Assembly: GCA_009922685.1 (NCBI GenBank)
Contig: RFVA01000001.1
Location: 50,019-114,018, forward strand
Direction of reading: 5' to 3'
Length of the DNA stretch: 64,000 bases
Source: Gammaproteobacteria bacterium
Lineage (GTDB): Bacteria; Pseudomonadota; Gammaproteobacteria; Methylococcales; Methylococcaceae
This document shows positions 21,286 through 30,273 of this stretch, piece after piece (the stretch's first letter is position 1; each line of letters starts with the position of its first letter). Below the pieces are notes generated by a model that had not been told where the DNA came from, searched no databases, and saw only the letters and a list, made by a program, of their open reading frames with translations. The position numbers and the translations under genes were made by a program.

Positions 21286-22512
21286 ATGTCCAAGCAGACC
21301 GTCAAGAAAGTTGCTCTTGCCTACTCCGGCGGGCTTGACACCTCCGTTATCCTCCAGTGGCTCCGAGAAACCTATCACTGCGAGGTGGTCACTTTCACGG
21401 CAGATATCGGGCAAGGCGGCGAAGTTGAACCTGCTCGCGCCAAGGCGCAGGCTATGGGTATTAAGGAAATTTACATCGATGATCTGACAGAAGAATTCGT
21501 TCAAGATTTCGTCTACCCCATGTTCAGAGCCAATACCGTCTATGAGGGCGAGTATCTCCTCGGCACATCCATCGCACGTCCTCTGATTGCAAAACGTCTC
21601 ATCGACATTGTCAATGAAACGGGTTGCGATGCCATCTGTCATGGTGCAACCGGCAAAGGCAACGATCAAGTGCGTTTCGAATTAGGGGCCTATGCCCTTA
21701 AACCCGACATCAAGGTGATCGCCCCTTGGCGTGAATGGGACCTCAACTCCAGGGAGACCCTCCTTGCTTATGCGGAAAAGCATCAGATTCCCATCGAGAT
21801 GAAACGCGGTAAGGCGTCCCCTTATTCCATGGATGCCAATCTGCTTCATATCTCCTATGAGGGAGGCATTCTTGAAGATCCGTGGTCTGAGCCTGAAGAG
21901 GATATGTGGCGATGGAGCGTCTCTCCAGAAGCCGCGCCCGATGCTCCAACCTATCTTGAACTCACTTATCAGCGGGGAGATATCGTGGCCCTTGATGGCG
22001 TCTCGATGAGCCCTGGAAAGATTCTTGCCCGCCTCAACGAAATCGGCGGATCCCATGGCATTGGTCGTCTTGATATTGTCGAAAACCGCTACGTCGGCAT
22101 GAAATCCCGTGGCTGCTATGAGACACCCGGCGGCACCATCATGTTGAAAGCGCACCGGGCGATCGAATCATTAACCCTTGATCGCGAAGTGGCTCATCTC
22201 AAGGATGAACTGATGCCGCGATACGCCAGCCTGATCTACAACGGATACTGGTGGAGCCCTGAACGCTTGCTGCTTCAAGAAATGATCGATGCCTCCCAAG
22301 CCACCGTCAACGGCGTGGTCCGGGTTAAGCTCTACAAGGGCAACGTGACCGTGGTCGGTCGCCAATCACCCTCTAACAGCCTTTTTGACATGAACATCGC
22401 GACCTTTGAAGACGATCAGGGCGCCTACAATCAGCAAGATGCCGAAGGCTTTATCAAGCTGAATGCGCTGAGGATGCGCATCGCCGCGAAGAAAGGCGTG
22501 AGATTCCTTTAA
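21286..22512 (+). CDS. argG: argininosuccinate synthase
   Basis: A 408-residue enzyme that condenses citrulline and aspartate with ATP to argininosuccinate in arginine synthesis. The N-type ATP pyrophosphatase loop is [15 protein letters not shown]. Other blocks are [43 protein letters not shown] and [14 protein letters not shown] precedes the ATG. It is monocistronic, ended by a long GC-rich hairpin. Confidence 0.96.
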   Translation: MSKQTVKKVALAYSGGLDTSVILQWLRETYHCEVVTFTADIGQGGEVEPARAKAQAMGIKEIYIDDLTEEFVQDFVYPMFRANTVYEGEYLLGTSIARPLIAKRLIDIVNETGCDAICHGATGKGNDQVRFELGAYALKPDIKVIAPWREWDLNSRETLLAYAEKHQIPIEMKRGKASPYSMDANLLHISYEGGILEDPWSEPEEDMWRWSVSPEAAPDAPTYLELTYQRGDIVALDGVSMSPGKILARLNEIGGSHGIGRLDIVENRYVGMKSRGCYETPGGTIMLKAHRAIESLTLDREVAHLKDELMPRYASLIYNGYWWSPERLLLQEMIDASQATVNGVVRVKLYKGNVTVVGRQSPSNSLFDMNIATFEDDQGAYNQQDAEGFIKLNALRMRIAAKKGVRFL

Positions 22513-22524
22513 ACGCCTTTTTCA

Positions 22525-22565
22525 GCCGGCAGGCGCTTCAACTCGCCTGCCGGCCCTTCACCTTT
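22525..22565 (+). terminator. terminator after argG
   Basis: A perfect 11-bp stem (GCCGGCAGGCG at 22525-22535, CGCCTGCCGGC at 22544-22554) with an 8-base loop is followed by CCTTCACCTTT. The T-tract is poor, but the position between convergent genes fits termination. Confidence 0.6.
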
Positions 22566-23322
22566 ACGCTTCCGAGCGGCCAGGCAAGAAACGCCACAAA
22601 GGCCAATGGTTGACATGAAGGTACTTCCGGATGGGTGTCTTGATCACCGACACACAAAGGGCAATCGAAAAAAGGCACCAAACCGCCGCATACTCATTGG
22701 GGTCATCCGTGGTGATATCGGAGATCCAAGGACCGACCAAATAATGAAAACCAACGAAGCGCCAGGAGCCATAGATGATCGGCATCCAGAAGGCCGCCAG
22801 AATGTAGGTGAAGGCGTGAAGCCCCCAGCGGAAGCCTAAGAACTTTGTGGCCCCATCATCCGACATCAATCCGTTCAAGGGCATCTGCCAAGCAATATGC
22901 CAGTCTCCTGAAACGGAGCAGACCCTCTCCCCACAAAACCCTTCGATACCCACCAGACAGTGCCCTGCCCATGCGAAGGGGTACATCTTGACCAACATAG
23001 CCACCGCCGCCACCGAACAGAGCGCATAAACTGGAAAAGCAATCTTCTCTTTGACTCTAACGGGAATGAAGTAAAGGGCGACCATATTCGCGAAAAAAGG
23101 CTGGAAGGCGATATGGAGATAGCCAAAAAGGGTCAGTATCTGGTTCGGGGGGGCATCGCAAAGGTTGATGTAGATATAGGTCGCCGCTTGGAGGAGTTCC
23201 ATACAGGCAAAATAGGTTAAGGGAATCCATAATTCCTTAGACTCCCCTTTCTTCGCGACATAGGCCGCAGTGCCAAATCCAGCCATAGCCAATACAGCCG
23301 ATGCCTCGCCACTCCAACACAT
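22564..23322 (-). CDS. uncharacterised multi-pass membrane protein (DUF5765-like)
   Basis: A 252-residue integral membrane protein with about seven hydrophobic segments. It starts MCWSGEASAVLAMAGFGTAAY and contains YLHIAFQPFFANMVALYF and an extramembrane loop with four cysteines (GHCLVGIEGFCGERVCSVSG), then WHIAWQMPLNGL. It resembles proteins I recall under DUF5765, but I cannot confirm the family. The conserved aromatic/His-rich loops and cysteines suggest a folded periplasmic loop. No function is known. It stands alone between convergent argG and the sigma-54 activator gene. Confidence 0.65.
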   Translation of the reverse strand: MCWSGEASAVLAMAGFGTAAYVAKKGESKELWIPLTYFACMELLQAATYIYINLCDAPPNQILTLFGYLHIAFQPFFANMVALYFIPVRVKEKIAFPVYALCSVAAVAMLVKMYPFAWAGHCLVGIEGFCGERVCSVSGDWHIAWQMPLNGLMSDDGATKFLGFRWGLHAFTYILAAFWMPIIYGSWRFVGFHYLVGPWISDITTDDPNEYAAVWCLFSIALCVSVIKTPIRKYLHVNHWPLWRFLPGRSEA

Positions 23323-23415
23323 AAGATCCCTCCTGGTGGTTATTGTGATGCCAAGCTCATGGCTTCAGGTCTTGATGTCGACCTGAGCCTCTCATTTGGT
23401 CGTTGTTATGATCCC

Positions 23416-24357
23416 TTAGGTAATGCCGTGTTTTTGCATGCGATAGAGTAAGGTATCGCGGCTGATACCAAGCAGTTTGGCGGCCCTACTCCGATTACCA
23501 TGAGTTCTCTCAAGGGCCTGACGAATCAGATCGATCTCTACATCCTCAAGGTTAATGCCATACTCCGGTAGGGCAATCTCCCGAGGGATTTCACTAGGCT
23601 CCTTCTGAATTTCCAAGGGAAGGTCATCGTCTTCAATGGTCAGTCCCGCCTTAAAGATCGACAAACGCTCACAGATGTTCCTAAGCTCCCTGACATTTCC
23701 TGGCCATGAATAACTCGTCAGTCGCGCCATCGCCGCCTTACTGATGATCGCCGGCTTTACCTGATGTTCAGCAGCAAACTGACGCATGAAATGCTGAATC
23801 AGCACCTGAACATCGCCGATTCGTTGACGTAAGGAGGGAATCTCAATGGGAACCACATTGAGCCTGTAGTAGAGGTCCCGGCGAAACTCACCGCGTTGTA
23901 TGCGGTCATGGAGATCGGCATTGGTTGCCGCAATGATCCTGACATCCACTATTTGGGTTTTCGTCTCCCCAACGGGTTGGATCTCTCCGGTCTCAAGGAA
24001 TCGAAGGAGTTTCGCCTGGAGGGTGATGGGCAGTGAATCGACTTCATCAAGAAACACAGTACCACCATGAGCCGCTTGAAGCCGGCCCGTTTGATGACCG
24101 ATCGCCCCGGTGAACGACCCTTTCTTGTGGCCAAATAATTCAGACTCTGCAAGCGCCTCAGGAAGTGCCGCACAGTTAATCGTGATCATGGGCTGATGCG
24201 CCCTTGGACTTTGCTGCTGCAAGGCGTGGGCGAGAACCTCCTTGCCGGTTCCCGTTTCCCCAACAATCAGCACCGTGACATCGGTAGCAGCCACCATCCG
24301 AGCACTTCTTAGGAGCGACTCGAAATTCGGAGATTGTCCGATGAGCTTCTCAAACAT
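23416..24357 (-). CDS. sigma-54-dependent transcriptional activator lacking a sensor domain
   Basis: A 313-residue AAA+ enhancer-binding protein. The AAA+ domain fills residues 1-235: Walker A GETGTGKE near residue 33, the sigma-54 contact loop as GSFTGA in place of the usual GAFTGA, Walker B GGTVFLDEVDSLP, sensor I AATNADL and the arginine finger region FRRDLYYRLNVVP. A short linker leads to a Fis-type helix-turn-helix (RTHGNRSRAAKLLGISRDTLLYRMQKHG) at the end. No receiver, GAF or PAS domain precedes the AAA+ domain, so control must come from a partner or from expression level, as in PspF or HrpR/S-like proteins. The target genes are unknown. The gene lies 19 bases downstream of the TauE/SafE-like gene on the same strand. 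Confidence 0.88.
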   Translation of the reverse strand: MFEKLIGQSPNFESLLRSARMVAATDVTVLIVGETGTGKEVLAHALQQQSPRAHQPMITINCAALPEALAESELFGHKKGSFTGAIGHQTGRLQAAHGGTVFLDEVDSLPITLQAKLLRFLETGEIQPVGETKTQIVDVRIIAATNADLHDRIQRGEFRRDLYYRLNVVPIEIPSLRQRIGDVQVLIQHFMRQFAAEHQVKPAIISKAAMARLTSYSWPGNVRELRNICERLSIFKAGLTIEDDDLPLEIQKEPSEIPREIALPEYGINLEDVEIDLIRQALERTHGNRSRAAKLLGISRDTLLYRMQKHGIT

Positions 24358-24376
24358 AGCGCGGCAGAGCCACTCT

Positions 24377-25102
24377 TTAGTGCATCATGGTGTGACGCAC
24401 CATGGGATTAAGTCCTGGGAATGCGGCCATCAGCGCTAGCAGAATGAGCGTCACGCCGGCCAGTTGGCGAAAACCTTTGAGAGAAGAGAGGCGGACCATC
24501 CATGAGGTCATGATGCCAACACCCATTACAGCCGGCATCGTACCTAGACCAAACGCCAGCATGGTAAAGCCGCTCCGGAACACATCGCCGGTGGTCGCTG
24601 AAAGCGCCAAAGCGGTGTATACCAGACCACAGGGCAACCATCCCCAAATCATGCCAAAAACAAAGGCTCTCGGCAGGGTATCGACAGGAATAAGCCGCCG
24701 ACCATAAGGTTCAAGCCGCCGCCACACACCAATGCCAACCTTCTCGATATAGGCGAAACGAGGAAACCAGCCTGCAAGGTGGAGCCCGGCCCCTAGCATC
24801 ACCAAGGCACTAATGATCTGCAATAAACGATGACCATGACCCTCCCCAAAAGGGGACGTCAGAACACGCTCAAGGATCCCGGCTAAAAGCCCCGCCAAGG
24901 TATAACTGAGGACTCGTCCAGCGTTATAGCTGGCCACAAACGGGATCAGTTCACGTTTACTATCACGGATCTCCCGCTTGAGACTCAAGGTTAAGGATCC
25001 AATGATGGAGCCACACATGCCAAGACAGTGCACCGCACTGAAAAGTCCCATGAGGAAGGCTACAAAGTAGGAGGTACTGAAGGCGGAATCAAGAGAGTTC
25101 AT
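24377..25102 (-). CDS. TauE/SafE (UreH-domain) membrane protein
   Basis: A 241-residue protein with about six membrane spans of the DsbD_2/UreH-like 'sulfite exporter TauE/SafE' class. The first span carries HCLGMCGSIIG, the His-Cys-Met-Cys motif typical of this family, and a second conserved block is GWLPCGLVYTAL. Relatives often sit near cytochrome oxidase or copper-handling genes, and a metal or thiol transport role is suspected from the Cys/Met residues. Here the next gene downstream is the sigma-54 activator. The substrate is unknown. Confidence 0.75.
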   Translation of the reverse strand: MNSLDSAFSTSYFVAFLMGLFSAVHCLGMCGSIIGSLTLSLKREIRDSKRELIPFVASYNAGRVLSYTLAGLLAGILERVLTSPFGEGHGHRLLQIISALVMLGAGLHLAGWFPRFAYIEKVGIGVWRRLEPYGRRLIPVDTLPRAFVFGMIWGWLPCGLVYTALALSATTGDVFRSGFTMLAFGLGTMPAVMGVGIMTSWMVRLSSLKGFRQLAGVTLILLALMAAFPGLNPMVRHTMMH

Positions 25103-25239
25103 GTGAAAATAAACGGTGGAGCCCTTTGGCCCTCAGCAATACTTGGCGGGTACAAGAAGACTGACGAACAGCTTCAAGCAAAGAATCAACGCCCATTGAG
25201 TGGAATGGAATGAGCGTTGGCATAAGTCACATCAACCGC

Positions 25240-25743
25240 TTATTGTCCCACGCGGACAAACACTAAGGCACTATGGCTTGGACGTAATCCACCTGTTGTT
25301 GGATCGTAAACTTCCATGGTGTCGGAAATAGTCAGCGTCTTCTTATCCTTCGACTGGTTGAAGAGATAACTTCGCGGGTCATCAGGCAATGCGGCATCAA
25401 CAAAATTGATGTAGTTGCCGACGTTAAGGATTTGGTGAGAATACCAGTAACCATCTGGGCTTTTTGATGAACCTAATACGCCTAAATTGTGGTGATAAGT
25501 CCGCTTGCCATTTTTTAAGGTTATGGTGAGTATCTCGTTGTCGGCGCATTTTGCGAACTGAGCAACGATCGCCGGGGTTCCTGGAGGCATAGGAAACTGC
25601 CCAGGACAGTTCATGGTCTTCCCATTGCTCTCAATCTGAGTCAACTTCCATTGACCCACTAAGGCCTTCGGCGTTTCAGCCATCAACGCACATGGCGCCA
25701 TCAGGGAGAGGGCGAACATAAACTTTTTTAGCATCTTGAGCAT
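25240..25743 (-). CDS. secreted hypothetical protein
   Basis: A ~167-residue protein with a signal peptide (MLKMLKKFMFALSLMAPCAL, cleavage probably after LMA). The mature part begins ETPKALVGQWKLTQIESNGK, which looks like a lipocalin-like or META-type beta-barrel opening (G-x-W). Two cysteines (NCPGQF, AKCADN) could form a disulfide in the periplasm. The start is uncertain: ATGs at 25749, 25743 and 25734 are in frame. I use 25743 because AGGA lies five bases upstream. No function can be assigned. Confidence 0.6.
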   Translation of the reverse strand: MLKMLKKFMFALSLMAPCALMAETPKALVGQWKLTQIESNGKTMNCPGQFPMPPGTPAIVAQFAKCADNEILTITLKNGKRTYHHNLGVLGSSKSPDGYWYSHQILNVGNYINFVDAALPDDPRSYLFNQSKDKKTLTISDTMEVYDPTTGGLRPSHSALVFVRVGQ

Positions 25744-26024
25744 CCTCATCCTATCTAAAAGGGGGCATCTTATTGAGTCACCATGCAATCTATCACACTC
25801 TCAGGGATCAGCAAATTGAGCTAAAGGTAGATTGGATTCGAGCAAATCGAGGCGAAAGCAACCTCTTTTTGTCTTTCAACCCGGTCGAATCACGAGCCAT
25901 CAAGCTTAAATAAACCCTTGTAACACAGGTCCTTTTAGCCTGAGAATGCACACCCATCCACAGGCTCCTCCGATTTCTTGGATCAACCCTCACCCTCTCA
26001 ATCTCTTTTGTATCCTTCGCATTT

Positions 26025-26471
26025 ATGGCTAGACCTGTCACTCCCGAGATTGCGGCCGATATCATTATCGAATTAGTTGACCGGCCAGGTCGGCCGATTG
26101 TCCTTATCGAACGACTCTATGAACCCTTTGGTTGGGCCATCCCCGGTGGCTTTGTCGATGTCGGGGAGAGAGTCGAGCAGGCAGCGCGGCGAGAAGCTTT
26201 GGAAGAGGTTGGACTTGAGGTCCAACTCAAGGTTCTCTTAGGGCTTTATTCAGATCCAACCAGGGATCACCGGGGCCATACCGTGACGGCCGTCTACGTC
26301 GGTGAGGCCAGCGGGGTTCCCATCGCCGCCGACGATGCGAAAGCTGCGGTGATTGTCCATGTGGACCAACTTCCATCCCCTCTCGCCTTTGATCATCGCC
26401 AGGTACTGGACGATTACCTTCAATATCGAGAGAGGGGCACGGTGACCCCGCTGCGCTTAGGCACGCTATAA
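26025..26471 (+). CDS. Nudix hydrolase
   Basis: A 148-residue Nudix protein. The Nudix box reads GGFVDVGERVEQAARREALEEVGLE (residues ~43-67), with all Gly, Arg and Glu positions of the GX5EX7REUXEEXGU signature. Such enzymes hydrolyse nucleoside diphosphates linked to another group; the short N-terminus and FGWAIPGG resemble ADP-ribose pyrophosphatases or house-cleaning enzymes. The substrate is unknown. No clear Shine-Dalgarno precedes ATG 26025. Its end overlaps the convergent kup stop by six bases. Confidence 0.85.
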   Translation: MARPVTPEIAADIIIELVDRPGRPIVLIERLYEPFGWAIPGGFVDVGERVEQAARREALEEVGLEVQLKVLLGLYSDPTRDHRGHTVTAVYVGEASGVPIAADDAKAAVIVHVDQLPSPLAFDHRQVLDDYLQYRERGTVTPLRLGTL

Positions 26472-28358
26472 CTCGACCATCAACCCCAGTTCGACCACGC
26501 GATCGGCAGGGATCCGCCAGAAACGCATGGCATTTTCAGCATTCATGGCCATCCTGATGAACAGTCGCTCCCGCCAGGTCGCCATGCCGTCACGGGAGGA
26601 AGCGATCATATGTTCTCTTGATAAGAAGAACGTGGTCGTGGCCAGATCAATGTCGAGCCCATGAGACGCACATCGCATGATGGCGTCAGGAATGTCAGGC
26701 TCCTGATTGTAACCATAGTAAATCCTGACCCGGTAGATTTGGTCCCCAAAAGGGCGGATCTTGACGCGATCCTCAAGCGGTATCCAAGGCTCATCCCGGG
26801 TCACCACCGTCAATACAATTACCTGCTGGTGCAGAATCTTATTGATTTGCATGTTTTGGAGCAGCGACAAAGGCGCGCCGAAGCGGCTGGCCGTCAGATA
26901 CACCGCCGTTCCAGAAACCCTTGGCAAGGGATGACTGCGCAATCTAGAAACCAACTCCTCGAGGGGGATCGCTTTGTCGTTGAGACGACGCAGCAACAAC
27001 TCTCGCCCCAGCGTCCAGGTAGAAAGAATTAAATAGACTCCGCCAGCGATCGCCAAGGAGACCCAGCCCCCTTGCTGGATCCTCGGGGTATTGGCCAGCA
27101 AAAGAATAAGATCCATCAGCAAAAAAGACAGGAACAAGAACCCGGTGACCCACCGCGTCGTTCGCCAAATACGGCGCAGAAGTCCAAACGCCAGCACTGT
27201 GGTGACCACCATAGTCCCGGTGACCGCAAGCCCATAGGCTCCAGCGAGTTTGGAAGAAGCTCCAAAGCCAACCACCAAGCCCGCCGTGGCGAGACCGAGC
27301 GTCCAATTGACTGATGGAACATAAATCTGCCCGGACCGTCCATCGGAGGTATGGCGCACCAATAGCCTTGGGAGATAACGCATGCGAACCGCTTGTGCCG
27401 TGAGGGAAAAGGCACCCGAAATAACGGCCTGGGACGCAATAATGGTGGCGAACGTTGCAAGACCTAACAAGGGGATGAGCCCCCACGATGGCGCTAGGAG
27501 ATAAAAAGGATTGGACACTGCCGCAGGTTCTCTCAACAACAGAGCACCCTGCCCAAGATAGTTGATGATCAGTGCCGGAAACACGAAAGTGAACCAGGCC
27601 ACCCGAATCGGCTGTACTCCAAAGTGGCCGATGTCAGCATACAAGGCCTCAGCGCCGGTCACTACGAGGACGACGGCACCGAGGACCATGAAAAACTTCA
27701 TCTTGGCTTCGAAAATAAAATGCAGCGCATGGATGGGATTAAGCGCTTCCAGAATAACGGGCGTCTTGGCAATACTGGCGGCCCCAAGCAGCGCGATGAC
27801 CAGGAGCCACAGCACCATGATTGGACTAAAAAGGCCCGCAATGAAAGCGGTTCCCCGGCGCTGAATCAGAAAGAGGATAGCCAGAATGATGAGGGTGATG
27901 GGGAGAATCAATTCTTTGAGCGATGGCGCAGCCAGCTTGAGCCCTTCCACTGCGCTCATGACGGAAATGGCAGGCGTAATCACTGCATCACCAAAAAACA
28001 GCGCCGCCCCCATCAGACCGATCGAAAGAACAATCAAGCGAAGCTTCGGGCGATCAATCACGGTTCGCTGCACCAAGGACAGCAGTGCCATGATGCCGCC
28101 CTCCCCTTTGTTGTCGAGACGCATGATCAAGAGGGCATATTTAAGGCAGACCACCACGATCAGCAGCCAAAAAACCATCGAGAGAACACCCAAGACATGA
28201 TCCGGCGTCACTGAGAGGCCACTACGACCCCCAAAAGCCACGCGCAAGGCGTAGAGGGGGCTTGTGGCGATATCACCAAAGACCACCCCCATGCAGCTGA
28301 GCACCAAACCCCATTGGAGACCCTCAGAACGTTCCGATCCGCGTTTGATAGTCAACAT
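26466..28358 (-). CDS. kup: KUP-family low-affinity potassium transporter
   Basis: A 630-residue inner-membrane K+/H+ symporter. About twelve hydrophobic spans fill the first ~450 residues, starting with LSCMGVVFGDIATSPLYALR, the family signature, then LDNKGEGGIMALLSL and FFGDAVITPAISVMSAVEGL. A cytoplasmic C-terminal domain follows (RVSGTAVYLTASRFGAP, then VVTRDEPWIP and FFLSREHMIAS), ending in RIPADRVVELGLMVEL. Length matches E. coli Kup. It appears monocistronic. Confidence 0.93.
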   Translation of the reverse strand: MLTIKRGSERSEGLQWGLVLSCMGVVFGDIATSPLYALRVAFGGRSGLSVTPDHVLGVLSMVFWLLIVVVCLKYALLIMRLDNKGEGGIMALLSLVQRTVIDRPKLRLIVLSIGLMGAALFFGDAVITPAISVMSAVEGLKLAAPSLKELILPITLIILAILFLIQRRGTAFIAGLFSPIMVLWLLVIALLGAASIAKTPVILEALNPIHALHFIFEAKMKFFMVLGAVVLVVTGAEALYADIGHFGVQPIRVAWFTFVFPALIINYLGQGALLLREPAAVSNPFYLLAPSWGLIPLLGLATFATIIASQAVISGAFSLTAQAVRMRYLPRLLVRHTSDGRSGQIYVPSVNWTLGLATAGLVVGFGASSKLAGAYGLAVTGTMVVTTVLAFGLLRRIWRTTRWVTGFLFLSFLLMDLILLLANTPRIQQGGWVSLAIAGGVYLILSTWTLGRELLLRRLNDKAIPLEELVSRLRSHPLPRVSGTAVYLTASRFGAPLSLLQNMQINKILHQQVIVLTVVTRDEPWIPLEDRVKIRPFGDQIYRVRIYYGYNQEPDIPDAIMRCASHGLDIDLATTTFFLSREHMIASSRDGMATWRERLFIRMAMNAENAMRFWRIPADRVVELGLMVEL

Positions 28359-28423
28359 GAGGGTCTATCTGTGGGTCGTTGGCTGTGTTCCCTTGTCACC
28401 AGAGTCAACAGCAGCCCCATGGT

Positions 28424-29257
28424 TCAGGCGACCTTAGGGCCAGGGTTTAGACGGCTGAAGCGGGCCACCATGCGCATCATCAGATGGGTTAAAAGGAGGG
28501 TTCCGAGATAGAAAAGGATTTCAATACCATCTGGATGATCGACATAGCCCACCAGCGCATGAAGAATTTGACCCAGTAGGCTTTTCTCTGGCAGCCATTC
28601 TGAGGTATCCCAAATACCCCGCCCCAGGGCCGGTAGCCAATCGGCTTCGACCAGAAAAGCGGCAGCCTGGGCGGCGAGACCTGCGGTCAAAAAGAGAATT
28701 AAGAGACTGGTCACTGAGAAGAAATACCGGAGCGGAATTTTGGCTAGCCCAAAATAGAGCACAAGCCCGACTAAAGCACCTAAAAAGAGACCCAGACCGC
28801 CACCCCCCAAAAGAGCCATGAGTCCCCCTTCCTCGGCACTCACCAGCCCATAGAGGAAAAGAATCAGCTCTGAGCCCTCCCGAAGCACTGCCAAGCCGAC
28901 GACGACCGCAAGGCCATGAAGGGGACGCTGTCCCTCCAAAACCTCTCGACCCAATTGATTCATATCACGGGCCATCTCACGGCCATGCTGCTGCATCCAG
29001 ACGCTGTGCCAGGTCAGCATGCCGACGGCAACCAATAAGACCCATGCATTGAAAAGTTCTTGCCCCACTCCCTCAATCGCTTGCGCCAGACGATCTGCAC
29101 CGAGCGCCAAGACAAGAGATCCTAAAAGGCCGAGGAGGACCCCCCCGAAGACCCAACGCCCCCGGTGGTCAGCCCCCCGACTGGCTGCCATCACGATACT
29201 GATGATCAGAGCAGCCTCAAGGACCTCCCGAAATACAATGATCGCGATACCCCACAT
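28424..29257 (-). CDS. FTR1-family iron permease
   Basis: A 277-residue membrane protein with seven hydrophobic spans. Two REXXE motifs bind iron in this family: REVLEA near residue 10 and REGSE near residue 123. Relatives include EfeU, which imports iron across the inner membrane, and yeast Ftr1, which works with a multicopper ferroxidase. The cupredoxin-like gene immediately upstream on the same strand (20-base gap) is the likely periplasmic partner, replacing the EfeO/EfeB pair. A ceruloplasmin-like oxidase elsewhere in the window could serve as ferroxidase, but that link is inference. Confidence 0.88.
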   Translation of the reverse strand: MWGIAIIVFREVLEAALIISIVMAASRGADHRGRWVFGGVLLGLLGSLVLALGADRLAQAIEGVGQELFNAWVLLVAVGMLTWHSVWMQQHGREMARDMNQLGREVLEGQRPLHGLAVVVGLAVLREGSELILFLYGLVSAEEGGLMALLGGGGLGLFLGALVGLVLYFGLAKIPLRYFFSVTSLLILFLTAGLAAQAAAFLVEADWLPALGRGIWDTSEWLPEKSLLGQILHALVGYVDHPDGIEILFYLGTLLLTHLMMRMVARFSRLNPGPKVA

Positions 29258-29277
29258 GATGGATCTTCCTCAAGAAC

Positions 29278-29610
29278 CTAACGGACAACCAAACGGCCTT
29301 TAGCCGTATCTTCGTGGAATTCCCCGACAAAGTCGTAGGTCCCAGCCTCGAGAGGTCCGAGGTTCATGACGATCTCGCCATGCCCTTTAACGACTTTTTC
29401 GCGCTTCAAGGTCTTACTTTCGAATTCTTCGGGTGTCGCATCCTCGTTGCGAACGATCAGTTTGAATTTCTGGCCCGCAGGGGCGATCAGTTCCTCAGGC
29501 TCAAAGTGATGGTTCCGAATCACCAGTGTCGGACCCTCTGCAGCGAAGACAGGTGCCATGCTCGAAAATGCAAGAACCAGAGAAACAGCAGTCAAGCGAA
29601 GAGAAGGCAT
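29278..29610 (-). CDS. periplasmic cupredoxin-fold protein, partner of the iron permease
   Basis: A 110-residue exported protein: a signal peptide of ~23 residues ending VFAA, then a single cupredoxin domain (VIRNHHFEPEELIAPAGQKF and GTYDFVGEFHEDTAKGRLVV). It resembles the N-terminal domain of EfeO and the stand-alone proteins next to FTR1 permeases. The canonical type 1 copper set (Cys with two His and Met) is missing: there is no cysteine in the mature part, and the end reads FHEDTAKGRL. Metal binding through acidic residues and His, perhaps of iron, is possible. It is first in a two-gene operon with the permease. Confidence 0.8.
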   Translation of the reverse strand: MPSLRLTAVSLVLAFSSMAPVFAAEGPTLVIRNHHFEPEELIAPAGQKFKLIVRNEDATPEEFESKTLKREKVVKGHGEIVMNLGPLEAGTYDFVGEFHEDTAKGRLVVR

Positions 29611-29745
29611 AGGGGTTCCTCGTGAAAAACAGGAAATTCGATAGATGGAATCAAGTGGCCGGCATTATAGCGTAGCGTCCGCCAAAGAGCGCAGAGGCCT
29701 CTCGACATGGTAGAGTCTCGGCTTATCACATTTTGAGGCAGCGGC

Positions 29746-30267
29746 ATGTCACAAGAGCGCACATTCAAGCCCTTACATCTAGCCATCCTGACCGTCTCCG
29801 ACACACGAACGTTTGAAACCGACACATCGGGCTTACTGCTCCAGCAAAGCGCACAACAAGAAGGCCATGAGGTCGCTATTCGGCGTATTGTGCCTGATGA
29901 CCGCTATCTGATTCGCGCCGTCGTCTCCGCATGGATCGCCGATCCTCTCATCACCGCCATCGTGACCACCGGCGGCACTGGCGTGACGGGACGTGATGGG
30001 ACGCCAGAAGCCGTAGGCGTCCTTTTAGATAAGACGCTCGAGGGATTTGGTGAGGTCTTTCGGGCACTTTCCTTTCAAGACATCGGTACCTCGACGATTC
30101 AATCTCGCGCGATCGCGGGGGTTGCCAACGGAACCTTCATCTTCTGTCTCCCCGGCTCTTCAGGTGCCTGCCGCCTAGGCTGGGACAGCCTCATCCGGCC
30201 CCAACTGGACTATAGGACCAGGCCCTGCAACTTAGTAGAACTGATGCCAAGACTGCTTGAAACCTGA
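29746..30267 (+). CDS. moaB: molybdenum cofactor biosynthesis protein B
   Basis: A 173-residue MogA/MoaB-family protein acting in adenylylation of molybdopterin. The family motifs are LAILTVSDTRTFETDTSG, the substrate loop VTTGGTGVTGRDGTPEAV and FCLPGSSGACRLGWDSLI. Length and the LPGSSGA form match MoaB more than MogA. It is convergent with moaA (6-base gap), so the two molybdopterin genes form a pair read in opposite directions. Confidence 0.9.
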   Translation: MSQERTFKPLHLAILTVSDTRTFETDTSGLLLQQSAQQEGHEVAIRRIVPDDRYLIRAVVSAWIADPLITAIVTTGGTGVTGRDGTPEAVGVLLDKTLEGFGEVFRALSFQDIGTSTIQSRAIAGVANGTFIFCLPGSSGACRLGWDSLIRPQLDYRTRPCNLVELMPRLLET

Positions 30268-30273
30268 GTGTTT

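Noticed and set aside
25103..25200. Sigma-54 promoter before the TauE/SafE-like gene
   Set aside because: A TGGGCG and a later TTTGC are present, but the GG to GC distance is two bases too long.
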